Shown here one piece after another: positions 10,205-21,666 of a DNA stretch of 64,000 nt. Origin of the DNA: Chrysogorgia sp. JL179-B06 (Eukaryota > Cnidaria > Anthozoa > Scleralcyonacea > Chrysogorgiidae); the NCBI GenBank assembly GCA_035772405.1, contig JAYKKM010000439.1:7917501-7981500 (forward strand), written 5' to 3'. The stretch's first letter is position 1. Every line of letters starts with the position of its first letter. The translations under genes were made by a program, and so were the position numbers. The notes beneath the pieces were generated by a model, which saw only the letters and a list, made by a program, of their open reading frames with translations, ran no database searches and was not told the origin of the DNA.

Positions 10205-11300
10205 GATCCCAATTCCAGGTAATTTTCTGCTCTGTAGATGAGCAATTTGAACACATCATTCGATTCCTTATGCAATTCTGCGTATAATAACATGCAATTC
10301 TCCATTTCAATTTTCAAACTACTATTTATTTGAAATTGTTCAACTTCCGTCATGTTGCGCGTGCTTCTTGACTCAGTGACAGACATGTTAATTCGCTTCC
10401 ATATCATTCTCTGCTCGGTAGATGAGAAATCTGAACACACCATTCGATTCCTTATACAATTCTGCGTATGATAACATGCAATTCGCCCTTTCAATTTTAA
10501 TAAAATGTTGGCATTCCATGAAGCAGAAATAATGTGGAAGCGAATTAGCTTGTAAGTCACTGAGTCAAGAAGCGCACGCTACATGACGGAAGTTGAAAAA
10601 TTTCCTATAAATAGTAGTTTGAAAATTCAAAGGGCGAATAGCATGTTATTATACGCATAATTGTATAAGGAATCGAATGGTGTGTTCAGATTGCTCATCT
10701 ACCGAGCAGAAAATGATATTATGGAAACGAATTAACATGTCTGTCACTGAGTCAAGAAGCGCGCGCTACAGTACATAACGGAAGTTGAAAAATTTCAAAT
10801 AAATAGTAGTTTGAAAATTGAAAGGGCGAATTGTATGTTATTGTACGCAGAATTGTATGAGGAATCGAATGGTGTGTTCAGATTGCTCATCTACCGAGCA
10901 GAAAATGATATGGAAGCGAATTAACATGTCTGTCACTGAGTCAAGAAGCGCGCGCTACATAACGGAAGTTGAAAAAGTTCAAATAAATAGTAGTTTGAAA
11001 ATTGAAAGGGCGAATTGCATGTTATTGTACGCATAATTGTATAAGGAATCGAATGGTGTGTTCAGATTGCTCATCTACTGAGCAGAAAATGATATGGAAG
11101 CGAATTAACACTCCGTCTGTCACTGGGTCAACTAAGCGCGCGCTACATAACGGAAGTTGAAAAAGTTCAAATAAATAGTAGTTTGAAAATTGAAAGGGCG
11201 AATTGCATGTTATTGTACGCAGAATTGTATGATGAATCGAATGGTGAGTTCAGATTGCTCATCTAAGCGAATTAACATGTCTGTCACTGAGTTGGCTGGC
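10205..11300. repeat. Satellite-like array, right side, with internal orientation switch
   Basis: Positions 10,205-10,510 carry units in the same orientation as the 7.1-7.8 kb array. From about 10,520 to 11,290 the same unit appears as its reverse complement, about four times (ATGTCTGTCACTGAGTCAAG at 10,737 and 10,927, variants at 11,113 and 11,277; period about 185-190). The switch near 10,505-10,525 creates an inverted repeat of several hundred bases. Confidence 0.85.
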
Positions 11301-11509
11301 GGATTAGTTGTTGCAAAAATGCCAAGTTTAAAAATAAATTATAAATTTGGTAAATAAAGGCGGAGAATGGTAGGCATCAGAAAAATCAAAACAACATAAA
11401 ACATAGATATAAAAATAACCATGCGCTTTTTGATGCCGCCGATACTGATGACATATTTTTGCAAGGCTCTCAGCGTGCGCTAATAAACCTTATGCGGCAA
11501 AATGACATG

Positions 11510-12280
11510 TTTCTGCATTGAATTTAAAACATTCATTTATATGATGGTTACAGCAGTTAATATTACACGGTAAGGGGTTTTAAATTAATCCTAGAAACAA
11601 CGTATGCCTGGATCCAGCGTATTAAATCGTCGGCACAGTTTATTAGATCATGGTCATGGAATTATGGAAAGTGGACGTATTTTCAAGCCATTTCATATAC
11701 GCTTGAGGCAGAGCTTATAATTAGGAAGTGTAGCGGCAGTAGGGGTGACGCCTTTATAGTAATAACGTCAAACTTATGGAGTTATGGTGTTGAATAGTAA
11801 AACTTCGACTTTGGACCTTGGTTTTAAACGTCAAAGCTAGAGTCGAACTAAATTTGTAGCGGCGAGCATTGGTTGGTTTTGGTCTGGACTCTAGTTTATC
11901 TCAGGCAAATACACTACTAGAACTCAATGGAATGAGTAGGTCGTAATAAAAAAGTCGCAGTTGATACTTGATAACTTGGAGTCTTTTAACTGTTTTACTT
12001 CACCGCATGAGAAAAATGCAAACATAAAACATAGATAATAACCTTGGCCAAGGTATTCCATGCGGTAAAATGAGATGTTTCGGGATTGAATTTACCGTTT
12101 AAAACATTCATTTATATGATGGTTACACCAGTTAATATTACACAGTGTTTAATCCTACAAACAAAGTATGCCTGGATGCAGCGTATTAAATGTTTATATC
12201 GTCGGCACAGTTTATTAGATCATGGAAAGTGGACGTATTTTTCAAGCCATTTCATATACGTTTGAGGCACAGCTGTAGTG
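11510..12280 (+). repeat. Direct repeat pair of about 200 bp at the duplication junction
   Basis: The stretch at 11,514-11,722 (TTAAAACATTCATTTATATG ... GCGTATTAAAT ... GTCGGCACAGTTTATTAGAT ... TTTCATATACG) recurs diverged at 12,088-12,280. The second member runs across the start of duplication copy 2. This local homology is a plausible substrate for unequal crossing-over. Confidence 0.7.
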
Positions 12281-14754
12281 TTATATTACACTACGTTGCG
12301 TTACATTAACGTTAAAAATAATATTTATCGACCACGACCAACGACAGTTACTCAAACTCTACCACACTGTGCGTGGTAACACAGTGTGATAAACGGTGAG
12401 CGGAAAAAATGACACCGGTAAAAATGTCACCGGAAGAAATGGCAACCGTAAAAATGGCACCGGAATAATGAGTGACACGGAAAAAATGGCACTACCCATG
12501 AAACTCAAACTGTCATTTTCGCTACACATTTTCGGCGAAAAACATACCATTAAATGATTTATGCATACCTTTCAATTGTGAATTTCTATAGAATTAGCAT
12601 CTCAATAAGTCATTGCCATTAATTTAGCAAATTCCAATATACTTGAGTCATACAATTACGTGTTGCACTGAATACTGATGCTTTGAATGATACAATTATG
12701 TTGATACAATTATGCTGCACTGATACGTTGCACTGATGCTTTGAAAACAACCAATGAAATACTAGGTTGCTATGATAATGATTTCTAGAAAGCTCATAAA
12801 TACGATGAAAGTTTCATATGATTGAAACTTTATGATTGGAAGGTCGTTAGAGAGTTTTTGAGAGGTGTTGGAAGGAACCAGATTTCTATTTTAACATTAT
12901 TTTGTCTTTTTAATTATTTAGTTTGGTTTATTTAGTGCCATTTTTACCGGTGTCATTTTCCCGGTGAGATTCACGGTGCCATTTTTTCTGGTGCCATTTT
13001 TTGCTAAATTGGTCAATAACATGAGTTACAGCGGGTCCTACTAAAGTAAAGATCGTCCGCGAACTTATAAAAAAAACTTATAAAAAAACTTATAAAAAAA
13101 CGTTAGGCAACGCAAATAAGCTTTACTTTTACGCGTTTTACACGAATACTCTTGAACAGTAAGCGACGCCACGTTGTGAAATGGCGCGACCACCACCAAC
13201 GCGATTTCAGTTAATCCCCTCAATTCTCAAATATATAATGTGCAGTGAGCAAGAGTTTTTGCACATGAGTGACTGACTAGAGAGTAGAGAAGAGTACATG
13301 GTATAGAATATGGTACATAATATATATGTGAATGATTAAAACCGATTTACACAGTGTAGTTTCATTTCATTGTTTATGCGCATTATAAATATTGACGATG
13401 TGGTGTAAAATGGCGTAAAAGCGAAGTGTATTAATTATTGGGTTTTTGTATAGAGAGTTACCGGTAAGTCAGTAAAGGCAGTTAAACTAGGACAGGATTG
13501 ACCGACGACGATACTCGCTAGTTCCAATATGCAGAACGTTAACACGGTGTTAAACATTGCTGATAAATACATTAAATAGTTTGTTAGAATGTTTTCCCAA
13601 AACAATAGAGAGTACGCAACAAAAATTAAAGCAACACAAATGTAATTTTATGACGTTTATTCTGATTCATGTGCTCACCTAAATTACAACTGGTTCATTC
13701 CAGGCTTCTTTAACTGTGAGGGACGCATGTCCTATTGTATAAGCTACCAACGATATAATGCCAATCAAAACCGTGGTTTTTTTTGCTTCATGTTCTTGGC
13801 CAACATAGTCTCTCGCATGAGATTCACGATTATCCTTAATTGTCAAATACGTCAGGATTCACGATAATCGTGAATCTTAGGAGTGGACGCATGCGTATAA
13901 AAGTCAATTACTATATCTCTCACTAGTCTATTAATCTAGCATGCCAATGGGAAGCAATCTGATTGGCTAACCCGAAACAAATTTTATCCTAACCCCCGCC
14001 TAACGAGTTTTCTAACCCTAACGGGTGTTGGCCCATATTTCACAAACCTATTAAGAAAATAGTATTGCACAGCTGTGTTTTGGCGCCATAAATAACTTAA
14101 AAGCTCATCCCATCTTTTTCCAATAACAGCTATTATGAAGCTATAAATGGATGTAAATTAAAAAGAACCTGGGTCCAGGAAATACTCACATTGTGCAACT
14201 TTGTTGGTATCAAAGACCAATCAATATCCACATCATAGCATTGCTGCGGATCCGCCTCAATGTTGCGTTCGTCAGTATTTTCAGCTATCTTAATTGTGCT
14301 CGTCTTCGCTCTTGGGAGGGTCAACAGTGAATAAAAATAACTGGCAAGTTGCGGCTTTGATATTTTCCAAGCAACGTAATGATGGTGACATATGTATCAC
14401 CTAGCGATTAGTTACACGAGAAGGGTGTAAGGGTTCTTTTCAAATATGAGGGGCTCTTTTCAAATATGATAAGGTCATGAATCGGAAGGCTGAACAGAAA
14501 CTGCCATCCTACGAAACCAAAGTAAATGTGGCTACTGATTTGGCCGATTTCTTTACTGAGAAGATTTTGAAAATACGCAATGACCTAGCTTCTATGAGAA
14601 CGAACCATAACAACATAATGTATTGGTATTTTGGCTGGCTTATTTGAGTACGATTAAGAAGCAAACTACATAATATACGAACACAAAAGAACAGTGACAG
14701 TGGACGGGTATTCTGCAATTTAGGCGCGCAATTAAGGAGCACAGTATATTGAAA

Positions 14755-14810
14755 CACGAACTCTCCTGACGAAGGGTCTTGGCTTGAAACGTCGAGAAGT
14801 TTTCTTATCT
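14755..14810 (+). ncRNA. Degenerate hammerhead motif, duplicate copy
   Basis: The same sequence as at 2,505-2,560, carried by the segmental duplication. Confidence 0.4.
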
Positions 14811-15433
14811 CTTTGAGGCTGACGAGAATGCACAGTGCACACCAACTGTTTATGTTGTACACCGTGATGTTTGTGAACAAATCTTCATTCACTATTTGCT
14901 CATGCGTCGAACGCACTTACATAATCTTTGATTACTCCTAGTTAGTATTATTATTGCGCGTTACTGCGTTGATTGTGAATATATATATGCAGGATACGGG
15001 GTTTTACCGTAGAACGAGGCAACAGTCAATGACTGTGAATAAAGTTGATTATGAATATATGGATACAGGTTTTTACATAACATTATTATTGTCATAGTTT
15101 ATACGCATCGACCTCGTTCGCGTGTGTAAGTCAAATAAGGTTTTTAAAGAACGAGGCAATAACATTGTTATTGTCATAGTTTATAGGAATCGTTCGCGTT
15201 TATACGCAATGACCTAGCCTCTATGAGAACGAACCATAACAACATAATGTATTGGTATTTTGGCTGACTTATTTGAGTACGATTAAGAAGCATACAACAT
15301 AATATACGAACACAAAAGAACAGTGACAGTGGACGGGTATTCTGCAATTTAGGCGCGCAAGGAGCACAGTATATTGTAACACGAACTCTCCCGCTTGAAA
15401 CGTCGACAAGTTTAGTTATTTCGTTCAGGCTGA

Positions 15434-15817
15434 CCACAGGGAGCCCAACTCTGACTCCTGTGATGTGTTTCTCTGTTTCTTTATTTTATTCTATATTATG
15501 GAAATTCTGATGTTTCATATTTAATATTGAAAGTTACTAATACTGCGGCGCTATGGCGGTAATTTGAAACTCAAAACAGCTGTCACTGGGTGCCACGTGA
15601 TAGCGGGGAACGAGTATTCAGGTGGCACCCAGTGACAGCTGTTTCGAGTTTCAAATTACCGCGAGTGCAGCCGTGCACTATTCACATAAGCGCCGCGGTA
15701 TCATAAGCATCGCTTTCTTTCAATATTAAATATAAAACATCAGAATTTCCATAATATAGAATAAAATAAAGAAACAGAGAAACACATCACAGGAGTCAGA
15801 GTTGGGCTCCCCTGTGG
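15434..15817. mobile_element. Foldback element, duplicate copy
   Basis: Second copy of the element at 3,185-3,567. It differs by an extra C in the inner arm near 15,629 and an A for C near 15,664, and the GCTGA flanks are retained. The element was therefore present before the large duplication. Confidence 0.8.
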
Positions 15818-15888
15818 GCTGACGAGAATCCACACCTACTGTTTATGTATGTACACCGCGGCGGACGCTGAACCCCCAAGTTTAATAG

Positions 15889-17622
15889 AATACTATATTG
15901 TAGTGATATATTGCGTTGTTTTATCAAGAACGGCGCAATACTATATTGTAGTGATATATTGCGTGTTTTATTAAGAACGGCGTAATACTATATTGTAGTG
16001 ATATATTGCGTGTTTTATCAAGAACAGCGTAATACTATATTGTAGTGATATGTTGCGTGTTTTATCAAGAACGGCGCAATACTATATTGTAGTGATATGT
16101 TGCGTGTTTTATCAAGAACGGCGCAATACTATATTGTAGTGATATATTGCGTGTTTTATCAAGAACAGCGTAATACTATATTGTAGTGATATGTTGCGTG
16201 TTTTATCACGAACGGCGCAATACTATATATTGTAGTGATATGTTGCGTGTTTTATCAAGAACGGCGCAATACTATATTGCAGTGATATGTTGCGTGTTTT
16301 ATCAAGAACGGCGCAATACTATATTGTAGTGATATGTTGCGTGTTTTATCAGGAACGGCGCAATACTATATTGTAGTGATATGTTGCGTGTTTTATCAAG
16401 AACGGCGCAATACTATATTGTAGTGATATCATGTTGCGTGTTTTATCAAGAACGGTGCAATACTATATTGTAGTGATATGTTGCGTGTTTTATCAAGAAC
16501 GGCGCAATACTATATTGTAGTGATATATTGCGTGTTTTATCAATAACGGCGCAATACTATATTGTAGTGATATGTTGCGTGTTTTATCACGAACGGCGCA
16601 ATACTATATTGTAGTGATATGTTGCGTGTTTTATCAAGAACGACGCAATACTATATTGTAGTGATATGTTGCGTGTTTTATCAAGAACGGCGCAATACTA
16701 TATTGTAGTGATATGTTGCGTGTTTTATCAAGAACGGCGCAATACTATATTGTAGTGATATGTTGCGTGTTTTATCAAGAACGGTGCAATACTATATTGT
16801 AGTGATATGTTGCGTGTTTTATCAAGAACGGAGCAATACTATATATTGTAGTGATATGTTGCGTGTTTTATCAAGAACGGCGCAATACTATATTGTAGTG
16901 ATATCATGTTGCGTGTTTTATCAAGAACGGTGCAATACTATATTGTAGTGATATGTTGCGTGTTTTATCAAGAACGGCGCAATACTATATTGTAGTGATA
17001 TGTTGCGTGTTTTATCACGAACGGCGCAATACTATATTGTAGTGATATGTTGCGTGTTTTATCAAGAACGACGCAATACTATATTGTAGTGATATGTTGC
17101 GTGTTTTATCAAGAACGGCGCAATACTATATTGTAGTGATATGTTGCGTGTTTTATCAAGAACGGCGCAATACTATATTGTAGTGATATGTTGCGTGTTT
17201 TATCAAGAACGGTGCAATACTATATTGTAGTGATATGTTGCGTGTTTTATCAAGAACGGAGCAATACTATATTGTAGTGATATGTTGCGTGTTTTATCAA
17301 GAACGGCGCAATACTATATTGTAGTGATATATTGCGTGTTTTATCAAGAACGGCGCAATACTATATATTGTAGTGATATGTTGCGTGTTTTATCAAGAGC
17401 GGCGCAATACTATATTGCAGTGATATCATGTTGCGTGTTTTATCAAGAACGGTGCAATACTATATTGTAGTGATATGTTGCGTGTTTTATCAAGAACGGC
17501 GCAATACTATATTGTAGTGATATATTGCGTGTTTTATCAAGAACGGCGCAATACTATATTGTAGTGATATGTTGCGGTTTTTTTGTTGAGAACGGCGCAA
17601 TACTATACATGTATTGTAGTGT
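15889..17622. repeat. 47-bp minisatellite, duplicate copy
   Basis: Unit order and variant order match the array at 3,639-5,372 almost exactly, including the GATATCATG units at about 16,425, 16,900 and 17,422. Only single-base differences separate the arrays. Since the two arrays have not diverged in unit number, the duplication must be very recent or only apparent. Confidence 0.95.
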
Positions 17623-18297
17623 CCATTGGACAAGTTTATGTCCATTGGAAAAGGCAGTGTGCAATGCAATGGTCCATTGGAAAATGTCCATTGGACAACG
17701 CAGTGTCCAATGGTCCATTGGATCCATTGGATCCATTGGACAATCGGACTATGGCGGCTGAGACTATTCCCTGCATGAGGTGTATTAATGACATACTATC
17801 CTCGACATGGGGGTCCATTGCAAACATGTGTTTATTATGTGTATTGGAAAAGGCAGTGTGCTCTGGTCCATTGGAAAATGTCCATTGGACAACGCAGTGT
17901 CTAATGGTCCATTGGATCCATTGGATCCATTGGACAACGCAGTGTCCAATGGTCCATTGGATCCATTGGATCCATTGGACAATCGGAGTCTGGCGGCTGA
18001 GACTATTCCCTGCATGAGGTGTATTAATGACATACTATCCTCGACATGGGGTCTGGAAAATACGTTGTCCATTGGATCCATTGGACAAGTTTATGTCCAT
18101 TGGAAAAGGCTATTGTCCATTGGATCCATTGGGCAAGTTTATGTCCATTGGGAAAGGTAGTGTGCAATGGTCCATTGGAAAATGTCCATTGGAAAACGCA
18201 GTTTCCAATGGTCCATTGGATCCATTGGACAAGTCATATTTCCAATGGAAATGTGATTTGTCCATTGGACCTTGTGTATAGGTATTGGACATGTATG
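17623..18297. repeat. TCCATTGGA-rich array, duplicate copy
   Basis: Matches 5,373-6,046. The main difference is near 17,838, where TTTATTATGTGTATTGG replaces TTTATTATTGTATTGG. The array ends at GGTATTGGACATGTATG and is fused to the Penelope pseudo-LTR edge CAGTTTACCACC. Confidence 0.9.
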
Positions 18298-18320
18298 CAG
18301 TTTACCACCTTTTCACTTTG

Positions 18321-18416
<96 letters not shown>
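18321..18416. repeat. (TA)n microsatellite
   Basis: A pure TA run of about 96 bases directly after TTTTCACTTTGC, as at 26,682 and 6,316. Confidence 0.95.
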
Positions 18417-18418
<2 letters not shown>

Positions 18419-18699
18419 TGACAAGAGAGGCGTACTGGAGCGCACAACTCTCTTGTCTAAAACCACATGGAATGAACAAAAGATGCGAATACCGATCCAA
18501 AAACAGAATTAATTATAGTTAGGTTCTATTAGGTTTTATGTAAATAGGTTTTTATTTAATTAATTTTATTTTATTTAATTTAATTTAATTTAATTTAATT
18601 TGTTTTAATATTCTAATTTTTTAACTTTATCCCCCACTGGGACGTTATTTGCATGTTATTTTTTTATTTATTATTTAAACAATTTGCTCCAAGTGTTTT

Positions 18700-18760
18700 A
18701 GTTATTTTGCACTGAAGAAGCCTGAAAGGCGAAACGTTTGTAATAAAACATTTTCCTGTT
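18700..18760 (+). ncRNA. Hammerhead ribozyme-like motif
   Basis: CTGAAGA (18,712-18,718) is followed by an AGCCT-GAA-AGGC stem-loop and GAAA (18,731-18,734). AACGTTT can then pair with AAACATT across a short loop with one C-A mismatch, giving a stem III. All core boxes of a hammerhead are present. Pairing on the stem I side is weak, so activity is uncertain. No Penelope protein remains beside it. Confidence 0.5.
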
Positions 18761-18945
18761 CGAAGTTCGCTGTCGTCTCTCTTTTCATTCATTCATACAT
18801 ATATATATATACATAAACCTTTAGTGAGAAATGGATCCCTGCCGCGGCGAGATTATCAACCTCGGATAATATATCGCACTCTATCTCTAGAATTAATAAA
18901 GAAAAATAATCTCTCGGTTACATTTCAATGAAATAAAATGAGTAG

Positions 18946-19028
18946 CGGCAGCGGTGGGATTCGAGACGGCACCCCATCGAAATGACTGGTGCCTTAAACC
19001 AGCGCCTAGACCACTCGGCCACGCTACT
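18946..19028 (-). tRNA. tRNA-Leu (AAG anticodon), possible pseudogene
   Basis: Read on the - strand the 83 bases fold as a class II tRNA. There is an acceptor stem with TAGCG/CGCTG, a D arm TGGCCGAGTGGTCTAGGCG, an anticodon arm CTGGT-TTAAGGC-ACCAG with AAG at positions 34-36, a long variable arm and a T arm TCTCGAATCCCAC. All match animal tRNA-Leu(AAG), and the A and B boxes are intact. The first acceptor pair would be A-C, a mismatch, so this could be a functional gene or a slightly decayed copy. A degraded relative lies about 200 bp away. Confidence 0.75.
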
Positions 19029-19207
19029 AATGCATACAAAATAACAAAAATAACTCTCACGTCAGTGGATAACGTAAGGTGAGCTCCTTTCTAGAAAGCA
19101 TTAAATATCCATCCAAATTATCATTGTCAAAAATATTTCATTCAATATATATATATACTAATTTCATAAAATTTACGGTAATCGTGCAATAAAATAAAAT
19201 ATCAAAG

Positions 19208-19273
19208 TAGTGGTAGGATTCGAACCGACGCCACCGAAATGCATGTTGCCTTAAACCAGTCTGCCACGCTACC
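19208..19273 (-). pseudogene. tRNA-Leu pseudogene
   Basis: Read on the - strand it has the same ends and T arm (GGTTCGAATCCTACC) and the same TTAAGGCA anticodon segment as the neighbour at 18,946-19,028, but the D arm is mostly deleted and only 66 bases remain. Both copies are preceded on the + strand by AATAAAAT-containing flanks, which suggests a local or SINE-like duplication. It cannot fold as a tRNA. Confidence 0.7.
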
Positions 19274-19782
19274 AATTTGAAAAATACTTATCAACTACAG
19301 TGTACTTCTCGTGACAATGCTCATTAGCATTTAAAACTTCTGTATTCAAATTTCCGTGGCGGCACTTTAGCAACTCTGCCTTTAACTGCACAGAAGTGGA
19401 ACTCCCCCTGTTCTCTCTGCCGCCACCCAGTTCAAAATCTCGTGTCGTGTAATGTTAATTACCCATATATGTGATTGCATTTCTTCTATATACTTTCATA
19501 ATTAGACTGCCATTTAACCAATCCTAGATCGTATCCAGGAGTCTTTGTAATTACGTGTCAATGAATTAACCAATAGAAGAGCAAAGCGGGTCATAGTGCA
19601 AGGGTCAAAGAACAAAGAACGAATTGTTCTTAATTTATAGTTTTTATCACATGCATGCTGTTGTTAGTAGTTACATATATTTAACAGACGCGCATTGTCT
19701 AGAATAGCCATCTAAAGAAAGCTACCTAAAGAAAGAGGTGTTTAAAGTGGCAGTGCCTTCTAAAACTTTCTATTCCAATTCA

Positions 19783-19936
19783 ATGGTGGCAATTACTCAT
19801 GGTTGTAATATGCTTGTCAATGTTGTAAAATTGTTGTTGACCTCGTTAACAGTCGTCCAGAGCTTAAGCATCGGTCATAAAGACGGAGATAGATATAAAT
19901 CAACTAGATCTGGCAAAGACGGAATATCAGCGAAAG
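19783..19936 (+). CDS. Candidate exon 1 (signal peptide) of the UNC5-like receptor
   Basis: ATG at 19,783 opens 51 codons. After a short lead comes the hydrophobic stretch MLVNVVKLLLTSLTVVQSLS, typical of a secretory signal peptide, then a polar, basic segment (HKDGDRYKSTRSGKDGISAK). The frame reaches AAAG|GTAGTA at 19,936, a possible 5' splice site that leaves phase 1. The Ig1 exon at 37,313 begins in phase 1, so the two would join in frame as ...SAK-G-SRLDLW. An earlier GTG/TTG-started frame upstream is not needed. The donor is weaker than consensus and the intron would be 17.4 kb, so the link is inference. It could instead belong to another gene or be chance. Confidence 0.4.
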
Positions 19937-20017
19937 GTAGTAGTACTGTAGCTGTTGAGCTATACCCTATATATGAAATATACCTAATATTTACGTACTT
20001 CATTTATATACCTTATC

Positions 20018-20182
20018 AAATAATAATAATAATAATAATAGACGCGATACTAATAGACGCGATTATGAAGCTCAAATCCTCACAAAATGTTTCTAAGCCC
20101 AGGAAAATACATGGGATCGAAGCTGTAACCTTCTGATTGCCGATGAGACGCTCTGACCATGCATTCATGAGCTACCGAGATG
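20018..20182 (-). mobile_element. tRNA-derived SINE
   Basis: On the - strand an A-box-like CTCGGTAGCTCA (20,179-20,168) is followed about 40 bases later by a B box GGTTACAGCTTCGATCCC (20,130-20,113). The spacer ATCGGCAATCAGAAGGTTA also occurs in the related piece at 41,551. The tail runs into an (ATT)n-type repeat at 20,020-20,039. This is the layout of a RNA-polymerase-III-promoted, tRNA-derived SINE mobilised by LINE machinery. Confidence 0.65.
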
Positions 20183-20316
20183 GTTACAATGATGTATTGG
20201 TTCAATTGATATATGTAGTACTGCCTATACAGCGCAGTGACTATATAGACAATATGCTTATAGGTGTTTTGTATATGCATTACACACACTGTACTTATAT
20301 AACTGTACTATAACAC

Positions 20317-21180
20317 AATAATAATAATAATAATAATAATTTAGATTTATATACCATTAATTCCCTAATAGTTGTGAGTGAAATAATATTTACATATATA
20401 GCAAAATAAAAAGGTTGTGAACTGCCGAGACTTTAGGAACGCGGAAATAAATTCAGCCCCTCCATTCACTCTCCAGGGTAATTCTTTAAACTTCAAATCA
20501 AAGTCTTGGAACACAAACTATAGATAAATGTGCTTGATATATTTACTATTCTTTAATTATTTAGAATTGTGTAGTTGAATTTCTTGAATAAACTGAACTT
20601 TTCGATAGAATATTTACTGCGTATTAGGGAAATCCCCCTGCATGATATCATGCTGAGTCTCAGATCTTGTGATCAATGAGGAGCATCCTATAATTGTACT
20701 CTAAGTATTAATGCTACACAACTAAATGATTAATTACTTTTTCTGCATGTATTGATTGTTGATGAGCTACATGCTCAACATCCTAAATAGCAGTTTCCTT
20801 CTCGTATGGTTTCGGTTCTTACCCGCGGGGATGGTATTTGGTAATTTTCCATTTCCGTCATCAATTTATTTTGCAAGTCAATTACGAGAAATTTTGAATC
20901 GGTCCTTGCAATGAATAATTGATAGAACGTATATAAAATAATTGGAATATAAAACAATTTTCATTACGGACTTCAGAAAAACGTTTTGATAGATTGTCTT
21001 CAAGATGATTTGAAGCCTATAGTCTATTTGAAGCCTAGCGCCTATAGTCATATATCTAGCTGGCGGAAGGACGGACTGGCAAGTTTTTATGACGTTTGGA
21101 TACAGTATTAGTGAGAATTCCCAGGGTATATCTGTGAGATCTGGGCCTCGAGAATGCACTCTGCTTGTGTTCAATTCTAA
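20317..21180. other. Intronic or intergenic sequence, no supported gene
   Basis: Begins with a short (ATA)n run at about 20,317-20,340. The rest is AT-rich with only small open frames of no recognisable content. Confidence 0.4.
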
Positions 21181-21567
21181 GGGCCTGTTTATATGATCCG
21201 GTATACCGGGATTTCGGCTTGTCTATAATTTACTGATATTTTCGCATTTGCGTTTATATGGAGACCGGGACATCCCGCTTGACCGGGATCCCTTGAAGCA
21301 ACCGAGATCCCGGTACACCGGGACAGATTTGTAGCAGACGAGATCCCGGTACACCGGAATGAAGTGAATTGAAATTTAAAACGTCGTCTGAACCCGGTAA
21401 TATATCCAAAAAGTGACAAAATGAAAAAAAACATTCGTTGGGATGCTTTTTATGCGAATAAAATTATTTTTTGTTTCATTGGGAAATTATTATCAATTAT
21501 TATCAACATTTTCACGCACCCGGTCACCCGGGACATCCTGGTGTACCGAGATCATATAAACAGGCCC
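21181..21567. mobile_element. 387-bp MITE with GGGCCTGTTTATATGATC ends
   Basis: The ends are GGGCCTGTTTATATGATC and its near-perfect reverse complement GATCATATAAACAGGCCC, with TAA on both sides (21,178-21,180 and 21,568-21,570). A TAA/TTA target duplication with GGGCC-type ends is typical of PIF/Harbinger MITEs. The interior carries several CCCGGTACACCGGGA-like palindromic repeats and no transposase. Confidence 0.7.
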
Positions 21568-21584
21568 TAAAATGCCAATGCGAG

Positions 21585-21591
<7 letters not shown>

Positions 21592-21664
<73 letters not shown>
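21592..21664. repeat. (TA)n microsatellite
   Basis: A TA run of about 73 bases bordering the left pseudo-LTR of the Penelope element. Confidence 0.95.

Positions 21665-21666
<2 letters not shown>

Larger units (their letters stand above)
12251..18297. repeat. Segmental duplication, copy 2
   Basis: Second copy of window positions 1-6,046, offset by 12,249-12,251 bases depending on small indels. Its right edge is fused directly to about 30 bases matching the outer end of the Penelope pseudo-LTR seen at 26,667-26,697, followed by (TA)n. Copy 1 is instead followed by about 260 bp of other sequence before a similar TTTTCACTTTGC-(TA)n junction. The left edge falls inside a locally repeated stretch, so the exact breakpoint is uncertain. 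Confidence 0.95.
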
